Source: Spisula solida (taxonomy: Eukaryota; Mollusca; Bivalvia; Venerida; Mactridae). Taken from it: DNA of 64,000 nt. Positions 47,190-58,054 of this stretch are shown here, in pieces (within the stretch, counting starts at the first letter, position 1; each line of letters starts with the position of its first letter). The notes beneath the pieces are model-generated. The model made no database searches and had not been told where the DNA came from. It was given only the letters and a program-made list of their open reading frames with translations. The position numbers and the translations under genes were made by a program. Where the stretch lies: assembly GCA_947247005.1 (NCBI GenBank), contig OX365948.1, positions 54,295,401 to 54,359,400 of the forward strand, written 5' to 3'.

Positions 47190-47490
47190 GGGCGAGTATA
47201 TACAGTAGGTTGGAGTTTTTGCATTGACTCCCGTATAAACAATGTAGTCTTATAAGCGAGTAGATACAGTAGGATAAAGTTTTTGCATTGACTCTCGTAT
47301 AGACAAAGTAGTCTTATAAGCGAGTAGATACAGTAGATTGGAGTTTTTGCATTGACCCTTGTATAAACAAAGCAGTGTTTTAAGCGAGTTTATACAGTAG
47401 ATTGAAGTTTTTGCATTTTCATCCCGTGGAAACAAGATAGTTTTGTAAGCTTGTATAAATAGTATATTGGGTTTTGGCATTGACACTCGT
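47190..47490. repeat. Tandem array, 64-bp unit, about 5 copies
   Basis: GCATTG/GCATTT recurs at 47221, 47285, 47349, 47413 and 47477. Units hold TACAGTAG-TTGGAGTTTTTGC and CGTATA-ACAAAGTAGT. Confidence 0.88.
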
Positions 47491-47879
47491 ATGTCTTTGC
47501 TTTTTTGATTGGTCTTTGTCAGTTACAACTTACTATATTATTTTTGTCCTGTTTCTATTAAATGCTTGCCGCAGTTTCGTATTTCAACATAACTTACAAC
47601 GTAAAGGGTGCTAGATCTGATATTAGGCTCCAAATCCGTTAACAATAACAATTTTATAACTTCAGTATTTAATCAAATCATCAAAACTTTTTATTTGTCA
47701 TTTGGATCGGAGCAACTTTCGTGCAGAGCTAGTAATTAGTAAACTGTTCTTTTTGTGTCATTCGTTCTTTGCTGTTTCTGTTAAATGCTGTCTTCCCTGT
47801 CCAATTTTTCATGTCTTCTAGCAATTTCAGTTTGAAAGAAAACAGTTAAGATTTCAACATGGTGCATCGGTTTCTGTAA
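47491..47879. other. No gene seen
   Basis: AT-rich. CTGTTTCTGTTA-TGCTG-CTTCCCTGTCC (about 47770-47805) recurs near 49420-49455, a short dispersed repeat. Confidence 0.4.
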
Positions 47880-48075
47880 AATCACATATTTTCGTTGGTA
47901 TCAAATTTCGTGGATTTTGATCAGAATGCTTGTTCGTGGGGTCGTAAATTCGTGGATTACAAAACACGAAAGGATAAAACCTTTTTCGATACTAATTGTG
48001 GGGATTAAATATCGTTGTCAAGTGCAAAAACGCAATCAACGAATATTCAACTCCCTCGAAAAATTATGATTTTAC
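47880..48075 (+). repeat. Dispersed TTTCGTGG repeat, copy 2
   Basis: Shares TCAAATTTCGTGG, TCGTAAATTCGTGGATTACA and AACACGAA with 23040-23175; ends at ATGATTTTACGGTATAAC. Confidence 0.5.
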
Positions 48076-48299
48076 GGTATAACATTACAACTGTCCTCCA
48101 ATTATTTCTAACCCTGCATATGATCATTAGCGAAGAACGATTCACTCTGTATCGCAGATCATTGTGAACAAGCATGTTGTGATCAGTATCTAATAAATCA
48201 CTCTACATCAAAGAGAGGTATAATTAAACTTAAAACAATCACAGACAATGTTGCTAGGCATCGGATCAATGTCTGTGCTGTTGAAGAACTGTAATAATG

Positions 48300-48460
48300 C
48301 CAATGAAGTTTGTACATATTCCAGAACTGTAGTAATATCCATTAAAGTTATTACATATTCCAGAACTGTGGTAATATCCATTAAAGTTATTACATATTCC
48401 AGAACTGTGGTAATAGCAATTAAAGTAAGTACATATTCCAGAACTGTAGTAAGTAGTACT
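48300..48460. repeat. Tandem array, 39-bp unit, 4 copies
   Basis: ACATATTCCAGAACTGT recurs at 48314, 48353, 48392 and 48431, with TAATATCCATTAAAGT between. Confidence 0.92.
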
Positions 48461-49262
48461 TGTAAGTAAACGGACAAGCTATCCGCGGGCAAGCCATCCG
48501 GGTACTTGTAAGTCACAAGACAATCCATCCGCGGACAAGCCATCCGGGTACTTGTAAGTAATCGGACAATCCATCCGCGGACAAGCCATCCGGGTACTTG
48601 TAAGTAAGCGGACAATCCATCCGCGGACAAGCCATCCGGGTACTTGTAAGTTACCGGACAATCCATCCGCGGACAAGCCATCCGGGTACTTGTAAGTTAC
48701 CGGACAAGCCATCCGCGGACAAGCCATCCGGGTACTTGTAAGTCACCAGACAAGCCATCCGCGGACAAGCCATCCGGGTACTTGTAAGTAATCGGACAAT
48801 CCATCCGCGGACAAGCCACCCGGGTACTTGTAAGTAATCGGACAATCCATCCGCGGACAAGCTATCCGGGTACTTGTAAGTAATCGGACAATCCATCCGC
48901 GGACAAGCTATCCGGGTACTTGTAAGTCACCGGACAAGCCATCCACGGACAAGCTATCCGGGTACTTGTAAGTAATCGGACAATCCATCCGCGGACAAGC
49001 CATCTGCGGACAAGCTATCCGGGTACTTGTAAGTAATCGGACAATCCATCCGCGGACAAGCCATCTGCGGACAAGCTATCCGGGTACGTGTAAGTCACCG
49101 GACAAGCCATCCGCGGACAAGCCATCCGGGTACTTGTAAGTAATCGGACAATCCATCCGCGGACAAGCCATCAGGGTACTTGTAAGTAATCGGACAATCC
49201 ATCCGCGGACAAGCCATCCGGGTACTTGTAAGTAACCTGACAAGCCACCCGGGTACTTGAAA
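48461..49262. repeat. Tandem array, 46-bp unit, about 17 copies
   Basis: Unit phrases: CGGACAATCCATCCGCGGAC, AAGCCATCC, GGGTACTTGTAAGTAATC. At about 48960-49080 a partial-unit insertion is itself duplicated. Because 46 is not a multiple of 3, open frames on the minus strand cycle every three units and are an artefact. Confidence 0.94.
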
Positions 49263-50402
49263 GTAACTGGCATAAAAACAACATTTCACTCACTCCATCA
49301 GCTTTAAATTATATTAAAAACAACAAATGTTCGATTTTAACCGGATTTATTTGACTGACTAAGGCGGCAGGCTGTCGGAGTGGGATGTCGTGTTGTGTAG
49401 CTGTTCAGTCGTTTGTGCTCTGCTGTTTCTGTTAGGTGCTGCCTTCCCTGTCCGATTTGTTTTCATATATTTCTGAATACTACCGTACTCCCGTATACAT
49501 CAATCACAAAAGCAATTATATTTTAATTACGGAAAACTAGTGTTTACACTTCAAACACATTTTTATATAAATTTAATTCACATTAAACTCAAATCAAACG
49601 CGAAGTACTTTCGTGTAAAGGCATTATAGTCCAATACATATATTACACGTTGCAGTCAGCTGCTCGCGACAAAGCCATTAGGACAAGTTCATAAATATAG
49701 TATTTCCACTCGGAACAAAGCAAATAAAATCAGAAAGTTCTGTATAATTATCCTCCGTACTGAGTATAACATTCTGGAACGGGACCATTATAACACGAAG
49801 GTTTTGCAAATAAAGCTGCACCGAATATTTGCGTACGCATACTTGTTCGAGTAGGCGTAATTGTCCATCATATCGTGGTAAGAGAAAACATTTCTGCGTA
49901 TGCGCCGCGAATTATAGCATCCGTGCCAAGATGGGTATAAGAAACGCTGTTTTTATTTCTTACATATAAAACGAAACATTTGTTTATCTCAAATGACACC
50001 ATTGATATACAAAGCTGCTTTTTTCTTACATAAAAAGAACATTTTCTGACTTCAGAGTAAAAACTCTCGAATGACACGATCGCATAACGTCACATGTTTC
50101 ATATCCTATGTCACATATCACTTGACACACCACCTATGTCACAAAGTTTCAAGTTTCAAAGTTTTTAAAATGCGCATAATAGGCCACCGACCTATACAAA
50201 GGAATAAATAAAACATACATAAGACAATTAACAATGAGTGAAGTGTCAAATTGCAGATACAAACGTATAAAACATGTATACATAAATTTTGATGACAAAG
50301 CAACATAATACTCCAGTCACAAATCGCACACATTCACACGTAACAAGTCACATGACACATACATACACAGATAATGTGTTCATCATTTACTAGATCTAAC
50401 CG
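49263..50402. other. No gene seen
   Basis: AT-rich; 50140-50250 (TTTCAAGTTTCAAAG, then CCGACCTATACAAAGGAATA) has the look of a retroposon 3' end but cannot be assigned. Confidence 0.4.
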
Positions 50403-50634
50403 CCTCTTCGAAACCCAAGTGGTTGAGCGTCGGCTTTGAGTGCGGGAGGTCTCGTGTTCGATCCCAAGCCGCGTTATACCAAATACGAAATAAAAATGGT
50501 ACCAGTAATTCCCTTGCTAGACGCTCAGCAAAAAAGGGAAACTGTTTCTCTCAAGGCTATGGATAACATCAGGAATGAGGTGTCAAGAGTTAATACTCGT
50601 ATAAGTTAAAAAATAATGTTTCACAATCGACCTT
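50403..50634 (+). mobile_element. tRNA-derived SINE, family B, most complete copy
   Basis: Head with box A-like GTGGTTGAGCG and box B GTGTTCGATCCC, then TTATACCAAATACGAAAT, TCCCTTGCTAGA, GGATAACATCAGGAATGAGG and tail TTTCACAATCGACC. Relatives at 3752 and 26700. Confidence 0.75.
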
Positions 50635-50639
50635 ATATA

Positions 50640-51275
50640 AATAAGTATAAACTGTTTACTAGAGCTAATGTAGTATCGTTCCAGGAAATACATCAGTACA
50701 CCCAGACGAAAAAGCTTTATTAAATACTCCCACCACTAACAATAAAGACAAATGACAAATTATAACGTATTAGGATACAGACATGGTGTTAAATCATTTT
50801 TATAAAACACTATTATCAGTTATAGAACAATTACTAGTTTTATTTCTCTACTGAACAGCAACAAATGGTTGATAACAAATAATCTAACTCATTTTTATTG
50901 TGCGCCCACGATAATGAGAAAGGCGGGACATTTTGATATTTTCCACAAAGGTGGATTAATCAGTTGTGCGCGATTTATCAGTGATGTTTTAGTACTATAC
51001 TGACATTGTCTGTTTACTTTAGCAATTTGTAATACCAATTCTGCAACAGTTGACCAAACTGATTTATGTTTGTTAACATCACACTATCCTGGGCGCACAA
51101 TAATCGGCGTACCATTCTGTCGAACTGACCAGTAAGAATAATGCGAGAGTGACGTTTTAGTTATTGTGTACTCAAAAGATTACAACCATTGCCTGAACAG
51201 GTAAATTATTTCAGCATATAATTGAACTTATATATGTCTGGGTAAGCCTTTATACTTGGTTTTACACTGGAATAG
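50640..51275. other. No gene; holds a dispersed repeat at about 51140-51260
   Basis: The dispersed part is the partner of 40920-41010. The rest is AT-rich non-coding. Confidence 0.45.
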
Positions 51276-51279
51276 TAGC

Positions 51280-51520
51280 TCGCGTGCGTCGAATATGGCT
51301 CGCGGCGTGCCATATTCGTAGGGTGAAAAGAAATTGCTCCGAATATGGCTCGCCGCGACATAACAAATGATGAGCTTTATTCGCAGGGTGAACAATTGCG
51401 GCGTGCCATATTCGGGACAACACCGTTTTCATTTAGAGTGTGCCTCATCCCCGAATATGGCTTGCCATATAAGCGAGCCAAATTCTCGGCGCGAGCCATA
51501 TTTTGTTCAACAAGGCTATG
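51280..51520. repeat. Cluster of GAATATGGCTCGC motifs on both strands
   Basis: About eight copies of GAATATGGCTCGC or its complement, in alternating orientation, able to form several small hairpins (for example CCGAATATGGCTCGCCGCG with GCGGCGTGCCATATTCG). Confidence 0.7.
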
Positions 51521-51602
51521 TTTTTTGTACCTGAAAGATATAATATGCCCATCTTAACACATTTTGTTTAAATTCATCAAAACCCTTTTTGTGATTACAT
51601 TG

Positions 51603-51812
51603 GCTAAAACTTCCGTAATTAGAATCATTGCAATGAAACTGCAGCAGAAAATATCTCCCTTTGTCGTTTTATTCCGTGACTTAACTAGGAAACTACTAAA
51701 TTTGTTTAAAAAACTTTTCTTGATTTAAATATTTTTGTCACGTATAATTTCGATATAGGGAGATATCTTCAGTTGCTTTTTATTCAATGATTCTAATTAC
51801 GGAAGTTTTAGC
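51603..51812. mobile_element. Palindromic MITE, about 210 bp
   Basis: Inverted ends GCTAAAACTTCCGTAATTAG continuing AATCATTG; a second matched block TATCTCCCT / AGGGAGATA lies further in. Confidence 0.8.
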
Positions 51813-52155
51813 TACAGGTGTTTTTCTGTGAGTGAAGGTCGGTCTGTTTTGTTTTGATGAAATTGTTGATATGTTAGTCTCCTATAATTCTTTCTAGAAT
51901 GGCTTTGCACTGTGATATATGTGTAGTAAATTATATACTCCATTCATACGTAATGTACACAAAAGACTTAATAAAAATATTTATATATGATATACTATAA
52001 ACTTTTGAAACTTGAGGTCAATATTTACCTATAATAACCAAAATGCTGGTTTTGATATATAATATATGGTAAAATAACTGTTTTCTGTAGTTTACTTACA
52101 AGTGTTAACACATAAGTGCCTGATTAACTTTATTTATTTGCTTTTATTTATCCTC
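51813..52155. other. No gene seen
   Basis: AT-rich non-coding. Confidence 0.45.
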
Positions 52156-52159
52156 GCCA

Positions 52160-52439
52160 CCGGATAATCCATATGGGCGAGGCCCCCAGAAGAGGTTAGT
52201 CACTTTAGTGTTTGGGGGATAGTGCATGATACAGAAGATGGCTCCAGTTCCAGAAGCATCCCTGGTTCTTTTACGTGCCGATGTAAAGCATCATACACCG
52301 GACCTCGCTTAAGTCTCGTCCGAAAGACTGTTAGTAAGTTTAGTTATGTTAGGTGGGAAACACCGTCTGGTGTAGGGATCGAACCCACAACCTTCAGATC
52401 AGCAGTCAGTAGCCCTTACCACTAGACCACTTGTCCACC
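52160..52439 (-). mobile_element. tRNA-derived SINE, family A, copy 2
   Basis: Head from 52439 downward with box A AGTGGTCTAGTGG and box B GGTTCGATCCC, then GTGTTTCCCACCTAAC, and a central GGCACGTAAAAGAACC shared with 28990-29233. The ends differ, so the two may be separate subfamilies with one central domain. Confidence 0.75.
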
Positions 52440-53090
52440 TGATTAACTATAAAACCATGCTTTTATATACCGGTCGACTGACGAGTATATAACGCTTGAT
52501 GACGCTTATAAAATACGAAATATAAATTTGATATATTTTCACGACCATCTGATGCTCAAGTTGATCGACCAAAAAGACAAATCCTGAAATCAATTTAGCT
52601 TCAGTACATTCAGTTTAAATGTCAAACATTTATCTTAAGATCTTCAGACAAGAAATCTAAATAAACTTCTAGTTCTGCCGCAGAAAGTTAATGAAAATGT
52701 TAGAATTAGACTGGTTAGCTTTCTGAAATGGTTAAAAATAGACTGGTTCTAATCAATTATTACGTAATTGCGTCAAACAAACAATAACTGACAGCAGTGA
52801 CCAATTGTTTGAGTAATAATGCTTAACTAACCTCTATAAAACGTAGCAAAGCAATCTTTAAAATTGTTCAAAACAGTATTAAGGTATTCTTGTATAATAT
52901 GGCAGTAATAATCAGACGTTTCCATTTCAGCAGTACCCGTCTATTTCAAGTCTCATCAATATGTATATACATTCATTTGTCTTCAATGTTAATTGACTCA
53001 TCGTGTGTTAATTATACATATATGATTATAATAATTGTACTTTCTTCGGTACAAAGTCATAATTATGATGCAATTTTCTTTTCAGGACAT
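52440..53090. other. No gene seen
   Basis: AT-rich non-coding. Confidence 0.45.
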
Positions 53091-53093
53091 CAA

Positions 53094-53250
53094 CAGCGCA
53101 TGCGCAACTAGTATCGCTTGCTCTAGCGCATGCGCAACTCGCATTGTTTGCTCTAGCGCATGCGCAACTCGCATTGTTTGCTCTAGCGCATGCGCAACTC
53201 GTATTGTTTGCTCTTGCGCATGCACAACTCGTATTGTTTGCTCTTTAACT
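53094..53250. repeat. Tandem array, 30-bp unit, 5 copies, each with GCGCATGCGC
   Basis: TGCGCAACTCG recurs at 53101, 53131, 53161, 53191 and, as TGCACAACTCG, 53221. The first four units carry the palindrome GCGCATGCGC, the core of NRF-1 sites. The unit is 10 codons long and stays open in one frame, but nothing else supports coding. Confidence 0.9.
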
Positions 53251-53996
53251 AAATTTCTAATTACCGTCTCAGACTGAATTACATAACTTCACTACCCTCT
53301 TATTCACCTTCTTCTCCTCCTTTCTCCATATTCTTCTTATTATTATCATTATTAGTATTGAGTCTTGACCAGTAAACAGAGTGAATACATTCATTGACAC
53401 ATTAAGTACAAGTGCCTCTAGTTCTGCGTTTGTTAAATGTTAAATCTAACACTAAATTGACCTTTTGCAAAGTTGTTCATCGTCGCCTCCACTGAAGTGG
53501 TGGCTACTACTGTAAGCTTTTTCTTTTTTGCCATGGAGCTTCTTTTTCTGTTCAGTTAAAAGCCGTACATACCGTCACAGCAGTTAGTCGTTAAAAAGTA
53601 GTGCGTCGTTTGTTTAACATTAACAATTTTAATATAGATGAAACCATGTCATGATGATTGTTCACTAAAACTCATTTTATAAACATTTTAAAAAGTAATA
53701 ACGACAACTAGTGTAAATCAATAATTACGTATTTATTAACGTGTTCCATGTTCTATAAATAGCATAACAATTACCGTTTGATTTTCACGGCCCATGCTTT
53801 GAGAATGAAATATTTTCAGCAGCATCGCTGCATTTAGCGTCCCAAATGCATTTATTTACGATAAATATAACCAAAGAATACGATAGATGTGTGTATGAAC
53901 TTTGATATAACGTAGCAGACGAAATTTCATCGTGTATTTTCGAAAAATCGAAAACGAAAGTGACTCCACGTGAATGTATACGCACGCGTGAAACGT
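53251..53996. other. No gene seen
   Basis: AT-rich non-coding. Confidence 0.45.
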
Positions 53997-54280
53997 TAAA
54001 GTCCGTTCCGTCCGGTCCGGACCCGGATTATGAACAAAAAAACGTATTCAGGTGACGGAGGAGTTCAAGAATGATAGTTTGTGAAATATTTATGTTAAAT
54101 TAATATGTTTAAATCATAAAACATTAAAGTCCGTTCCGTCCGGTCCGGACCCGGATTATGAACAAAAAAACGATGTACAACCAATTTCTTTTTAAAAACG
54201 TATTCAGGTGATGGAGGAGCTCAAGAATGATAGTTTGTGAAATATTTATGTTAAATTAATATGTTTAAATCATAAATGAT
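53997..54280. repeat. Recent tandem duplication, 128-153 bp
   Basis: Two nearly identical copies start at about 53997 and 54125, each beginning AAAGTCCGTTCCGTCC and including GGTCCGGACCC. The second has 25 extra bases after AAAAAAACG. Confidence 0.9.
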
Positions 54281-56854
54281 GAGAGAAATAATGCCAATTA
54301 TGAATGTAAATGTATCCACCACCGGGCCTGTATACAGTCAGTCAACCAGTTTAGATTAACCCAGCAAATTTGTCTTAATCTGAATAATTTCCTTTAGGGT
54401 TTGATGTCAATATCAGCACATGTAAAAATTAAGAGTACAATTTCATTCTTATTGTAACAGTTTAAGCCAGACGGCTTATCAGTTTTTTGGTAAAAAATGT
54501 CAATTAAAGTTAACCTGTGGGGAAATTGTACAAAACCATAAAAAACTGAATGAATATTTCAAAACATAGCCTTTTTTAATATTGAAAAAGGTTATTTTAA
54601 AATAATAAAGCCTTCTACTTTCATAAGGTTAGTACAATACTCGAGTTGTTCAACCAGTTCAGGTTAACTTTTTTCAGCATTTATTGCCCCTAAAAGAATA
54701 GAACGGCAGCTATCTTGCTAAAACTTAGAGAAATAATTCCTTTGTCTTAAGAGTGTTTTAAAAACACTTTAGTTTGTTTTTATAGTTGCATAGTGTAAAA
54801 TAAAGAAAAAAATAATCGGAACTGTCGACCAACTGTATAAAAGGATGAACAACACATTCATGAATTAATCTTTTTACTGATACATGTACACATGAATCAA
54901 CATCTATTTGATACAATTGCCTATTATGGCATGTTTAATGGCATAATAATACCTGTGATTAATTGAAGGCCAGCGGTGGCATAATTGGTGAAAATTTTGG
55001 GATGCTGTTGCCTCAAAATCTGTCATTTTTCGGTATCATTTAAGTTCCTCAGGACACATAGAATGCTCCACATTGATCCATTTTTTAAAATAAAATTCTG
55101 GGGGAGCATGCCTCAACCCCCCCTAATTTTTCTTCACCCTGCCCTTTATCACAGCACCCTGGCCTTTTTGTGGTTCTATAATAATCACTTATCTTATATG
55201 CAGAAAATGAGAAGTTACTTGATGAAAACATACCAAGTATTGACTAAGTGATTGTCATTTGAAATTACACAGATGAATTTTAACAATAGAACAATGTTCG
55301 AAACAGATCAAAGCTTGGCATGTACAGCGCAACTGCTATTGGTTTGATTTTCAAGGCTGTGGTGAGGTTCAATACAATATATATTTATTTGGTTAATACC
55401 TAAACTTAAGATGGTCTTGGAATTTTTATAGTATAGTTGGATACAACCAGTAGATGACTCATTTATTTTGAAGTCAGAAGTAACATTTAACATTAAAGAT
55501 TTATTGTTGGTCTACAGACGTACATGTGGTGTCTACTTCTAATGTTATACATTAAAGAGTATTAACATAATTGTATTGGCAAATACAATTCAAATTCTAG
55601 CAGTTAACATTATTGGAACAATAAATAAAATTATTTTCAGATACCTTTGTATAATAACACCATTCAGAGGCGACCTTCGATGCTTTGCATCAATGGTTTT
55701 CTTGTTAATTATGTACAGATATTTCTATACGCATGTTTCAGAAATCGACCCAGATGTTCGGATGAAATGCACCAAGTAACGTTTGATTTGCATATGGCAC
55801 TAATAACGCCGAGTTGATTAACACCGCAAGGCAATGGTGCTGTACTTGGTACATAGGTCTTGCGGGTATGTGAATATGTCTATAACCGCAAGAAAATTCT
55901 TCAACGGTAAATTTAATGGTGAATAAACCGTATTAAAATGACATGTGAATAATGTTCGCAAATGAATTGAGTAGATTTGATATATCGTCACTTCAGAGTC
56001 TGGTCTATTTTAAGATGTTCCGTTTTCTAAACATATAGTTTACGCTATAAACTAATTTACTACATGTAACCATCTAACCAAACTGTCGTTTTAAATCCAT
56101 ATAAGATATTAAGATTAAACGAATTACAAAACATGTTAATTTCTAAATTTAGCAGGTGATCTTTTCTCAGATGATACGAGTATTTCAGGAAAGTAACGTT
56201 AGCCTAAACGTTATATGAGTAGGTTATTTTTTTATTATTATACCATATTTATATAGCCCTTTTTCATGGATATACACGTTCAAAAGTGCTGTACAATCAC
56301 AATTAAGACATGGCTAAAACAATACACATAACTCATACAATTATATATGGACAACTTAAAAAATCAAGGGTATGATTAAAATACGAAAAAGGAGATTTCC
56401 AGACGAAAAGGACTAAAAGGAAATTCCTCAAATTGCTGACAATGACACCGCTGGTGTTTGATCACAATTCAAGACATTTTTTGGATGACTTATTTCCGGT
56501 GCGCAGTGCGCTGGGTCCATCGAATGACGACTCCCGGATAGGTTATGCATCAAAGTTAGTCAAATGAGTCAAAACATCTCACTGAAAACCAGCAGTCTCT
56601 CTTCTTACGACGAGATTATGCACCACATATATATAACGTAAGACACTGTTTACTAATGTACTAGTGTTTCAAGAACAGCGTCACATACCATCGCTACGAG
56701 AATCAGTCTCCAAGATGGTGAACAAAAGTGCGAGGGTGTCTTATTTGTTAAGGGTGAGTTTGATTTTGGTATCTGACTTGTATTATAGTCGTCCAATTAC
56801 AAGATATATATGGCGTCTCTATTCACAATACTTACAAGGTCTGTTGATATGAAG
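54281..56854. other. No gene; possible retroposon fragments
   Basis: Near 55100-55150 a GGGGGAGCATGCC-CCCCCC patch is typical of old dispersed repeats. Near 56240-56320 TTTATATAGCCCTTTTTCATG and CAAAAGTGCTGTACAATC resemble a widespread LINE/SINE 3' end. Neither can be delimited. Confidence 0.35.
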
Positions 56855-57115
56855 AACCAGCACAATTCAACCAATGAAATTGACATATACAAGATGATTG
56901 TAACAATGGAATGCCATTCATAAAATTCTAAATCGAAATTCTCGTGAATCAGGAGCCATCGCATGCAGTCTGTAGCTAGTGTTTAGATAGTTAAGTGCCG
57001 TGACATTATGTTTCGTTAGATCTTGGATGAAACACAAGAGAATGCACTAACTACCGTGCATTATATTAATATCATCACTGTAGTTATTGCACTCATTCCT
57101 TTGAAAATTAAGGCA
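56855..57115 (+). repeat. Dispersed repeat, copy 2 (partner at 26857-27122)
   Basis: Opens with CCAGCACAATTCAACCAATG and ends at CACTGTAGTTATTGCACTC; 26857-27122 is its reverse complement with about 80 percent similarity by eye. Confidence 0.65.
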
Positions 57116-57437
57116 CATCCCATCAATTATCCTTGCTTTTAGCCCCACTCTTCACTTAACATCAATGTAAATTGTCGTTAAACGAAGATACAAATTGTAT
57201 TCACAGTATAACCTCAGGAGAGCAACACTGTTTGCGAAACATTCAGTTGCTGCCCTTGAGAGGTAAAACTTATAGTAAATGGTTACTTCTTAACAAAATG
57301 ATCATGTTGCTAAATTGAGGTTGTTACTCAATAGGCGAAGAACAATTTAGACAGAGACGAAAGAAACGGAAACAAACTGGAATAACAGAAAGGAATACAC
57401 ATAACAGATGAAGGTAGAGCACAGTTTTGGAAGCCTT

Positions 57438-58054
57438 ATATCCTTTCCGCTACCATAGCGTACTAGTGCAGACTCGCCGGGATGGCCATTTCGGCCTTCC
57501 GTAGTTTTCGACCTAAATGCCCAAATTCGAGAATTTAGCTGTCATGGGTACACAGGCATCCCAGACTAAAGGATATTACGGGCCCAGGGTCGTGCACAGG
57601 TTTTTGGGCCCGCTGGATCCCTTTAAAGAGGGCTTTGAACGTAGATTGGCCAAAACTGAAAATACTGGTCCTACCCGCCATTGCGGTACGATTCCCTGTG
57701 GAATTGCATTAAAATTTAGCGCCAAATTTTTTAAATTTTTCTATAGTAGGAATATAGGGCTAGACAAAGGGGTCAGGATCAATGCCCTAAAGGGGCCCTA
57801 AAGTAGGCCTGTCAAGCTAAAAAAAAAAAAAAAAAAAGGTTTTCGCGCAAGGGTCACCGTCACATCGTCATTTCCGGGACCTTTAGTCGAAATCTTGACA
57901 ATGTTTCCTACTTTCGGTTTGGTGTAGGTGTGTAGCATCCGGATGTATCGAGTTTTTATGAGTACTGCACGTCAATAGTGTCTAAGGGACGGGGTATAGG
58001 GACCATATGATTTTCTCATAGCCTTCCAAAAAACCGTGGTAGCGGAAAGGATAT
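57438..58054. mobile_element. MITE-like element with ATATCCTTTCCGCTACCA ends
   Basis: Inverted ends of 18 bp at 57438 and 58054; the outer TA could be a TA target-site duplication, as in Tc1/mariner-type elements. It contains a run of 19 A (about 57820-57838) and the GCCC-rich part shared with 41440-41720. No transposase. Confidence 0.68.

Noticed and set aside
48208..49289. Several minus-strand open frames of 64-157 codons with repeated peptides
   Set aside because: They are the three frames of the 46-bp array; period 46 simply lacks stops in those frames.
53035..53277. Frame with ten-residue repeats
   Set aside because: The 30-bp unit is a multiple of 3, so it stays open by arithmetic; no start context, splice sites or family.
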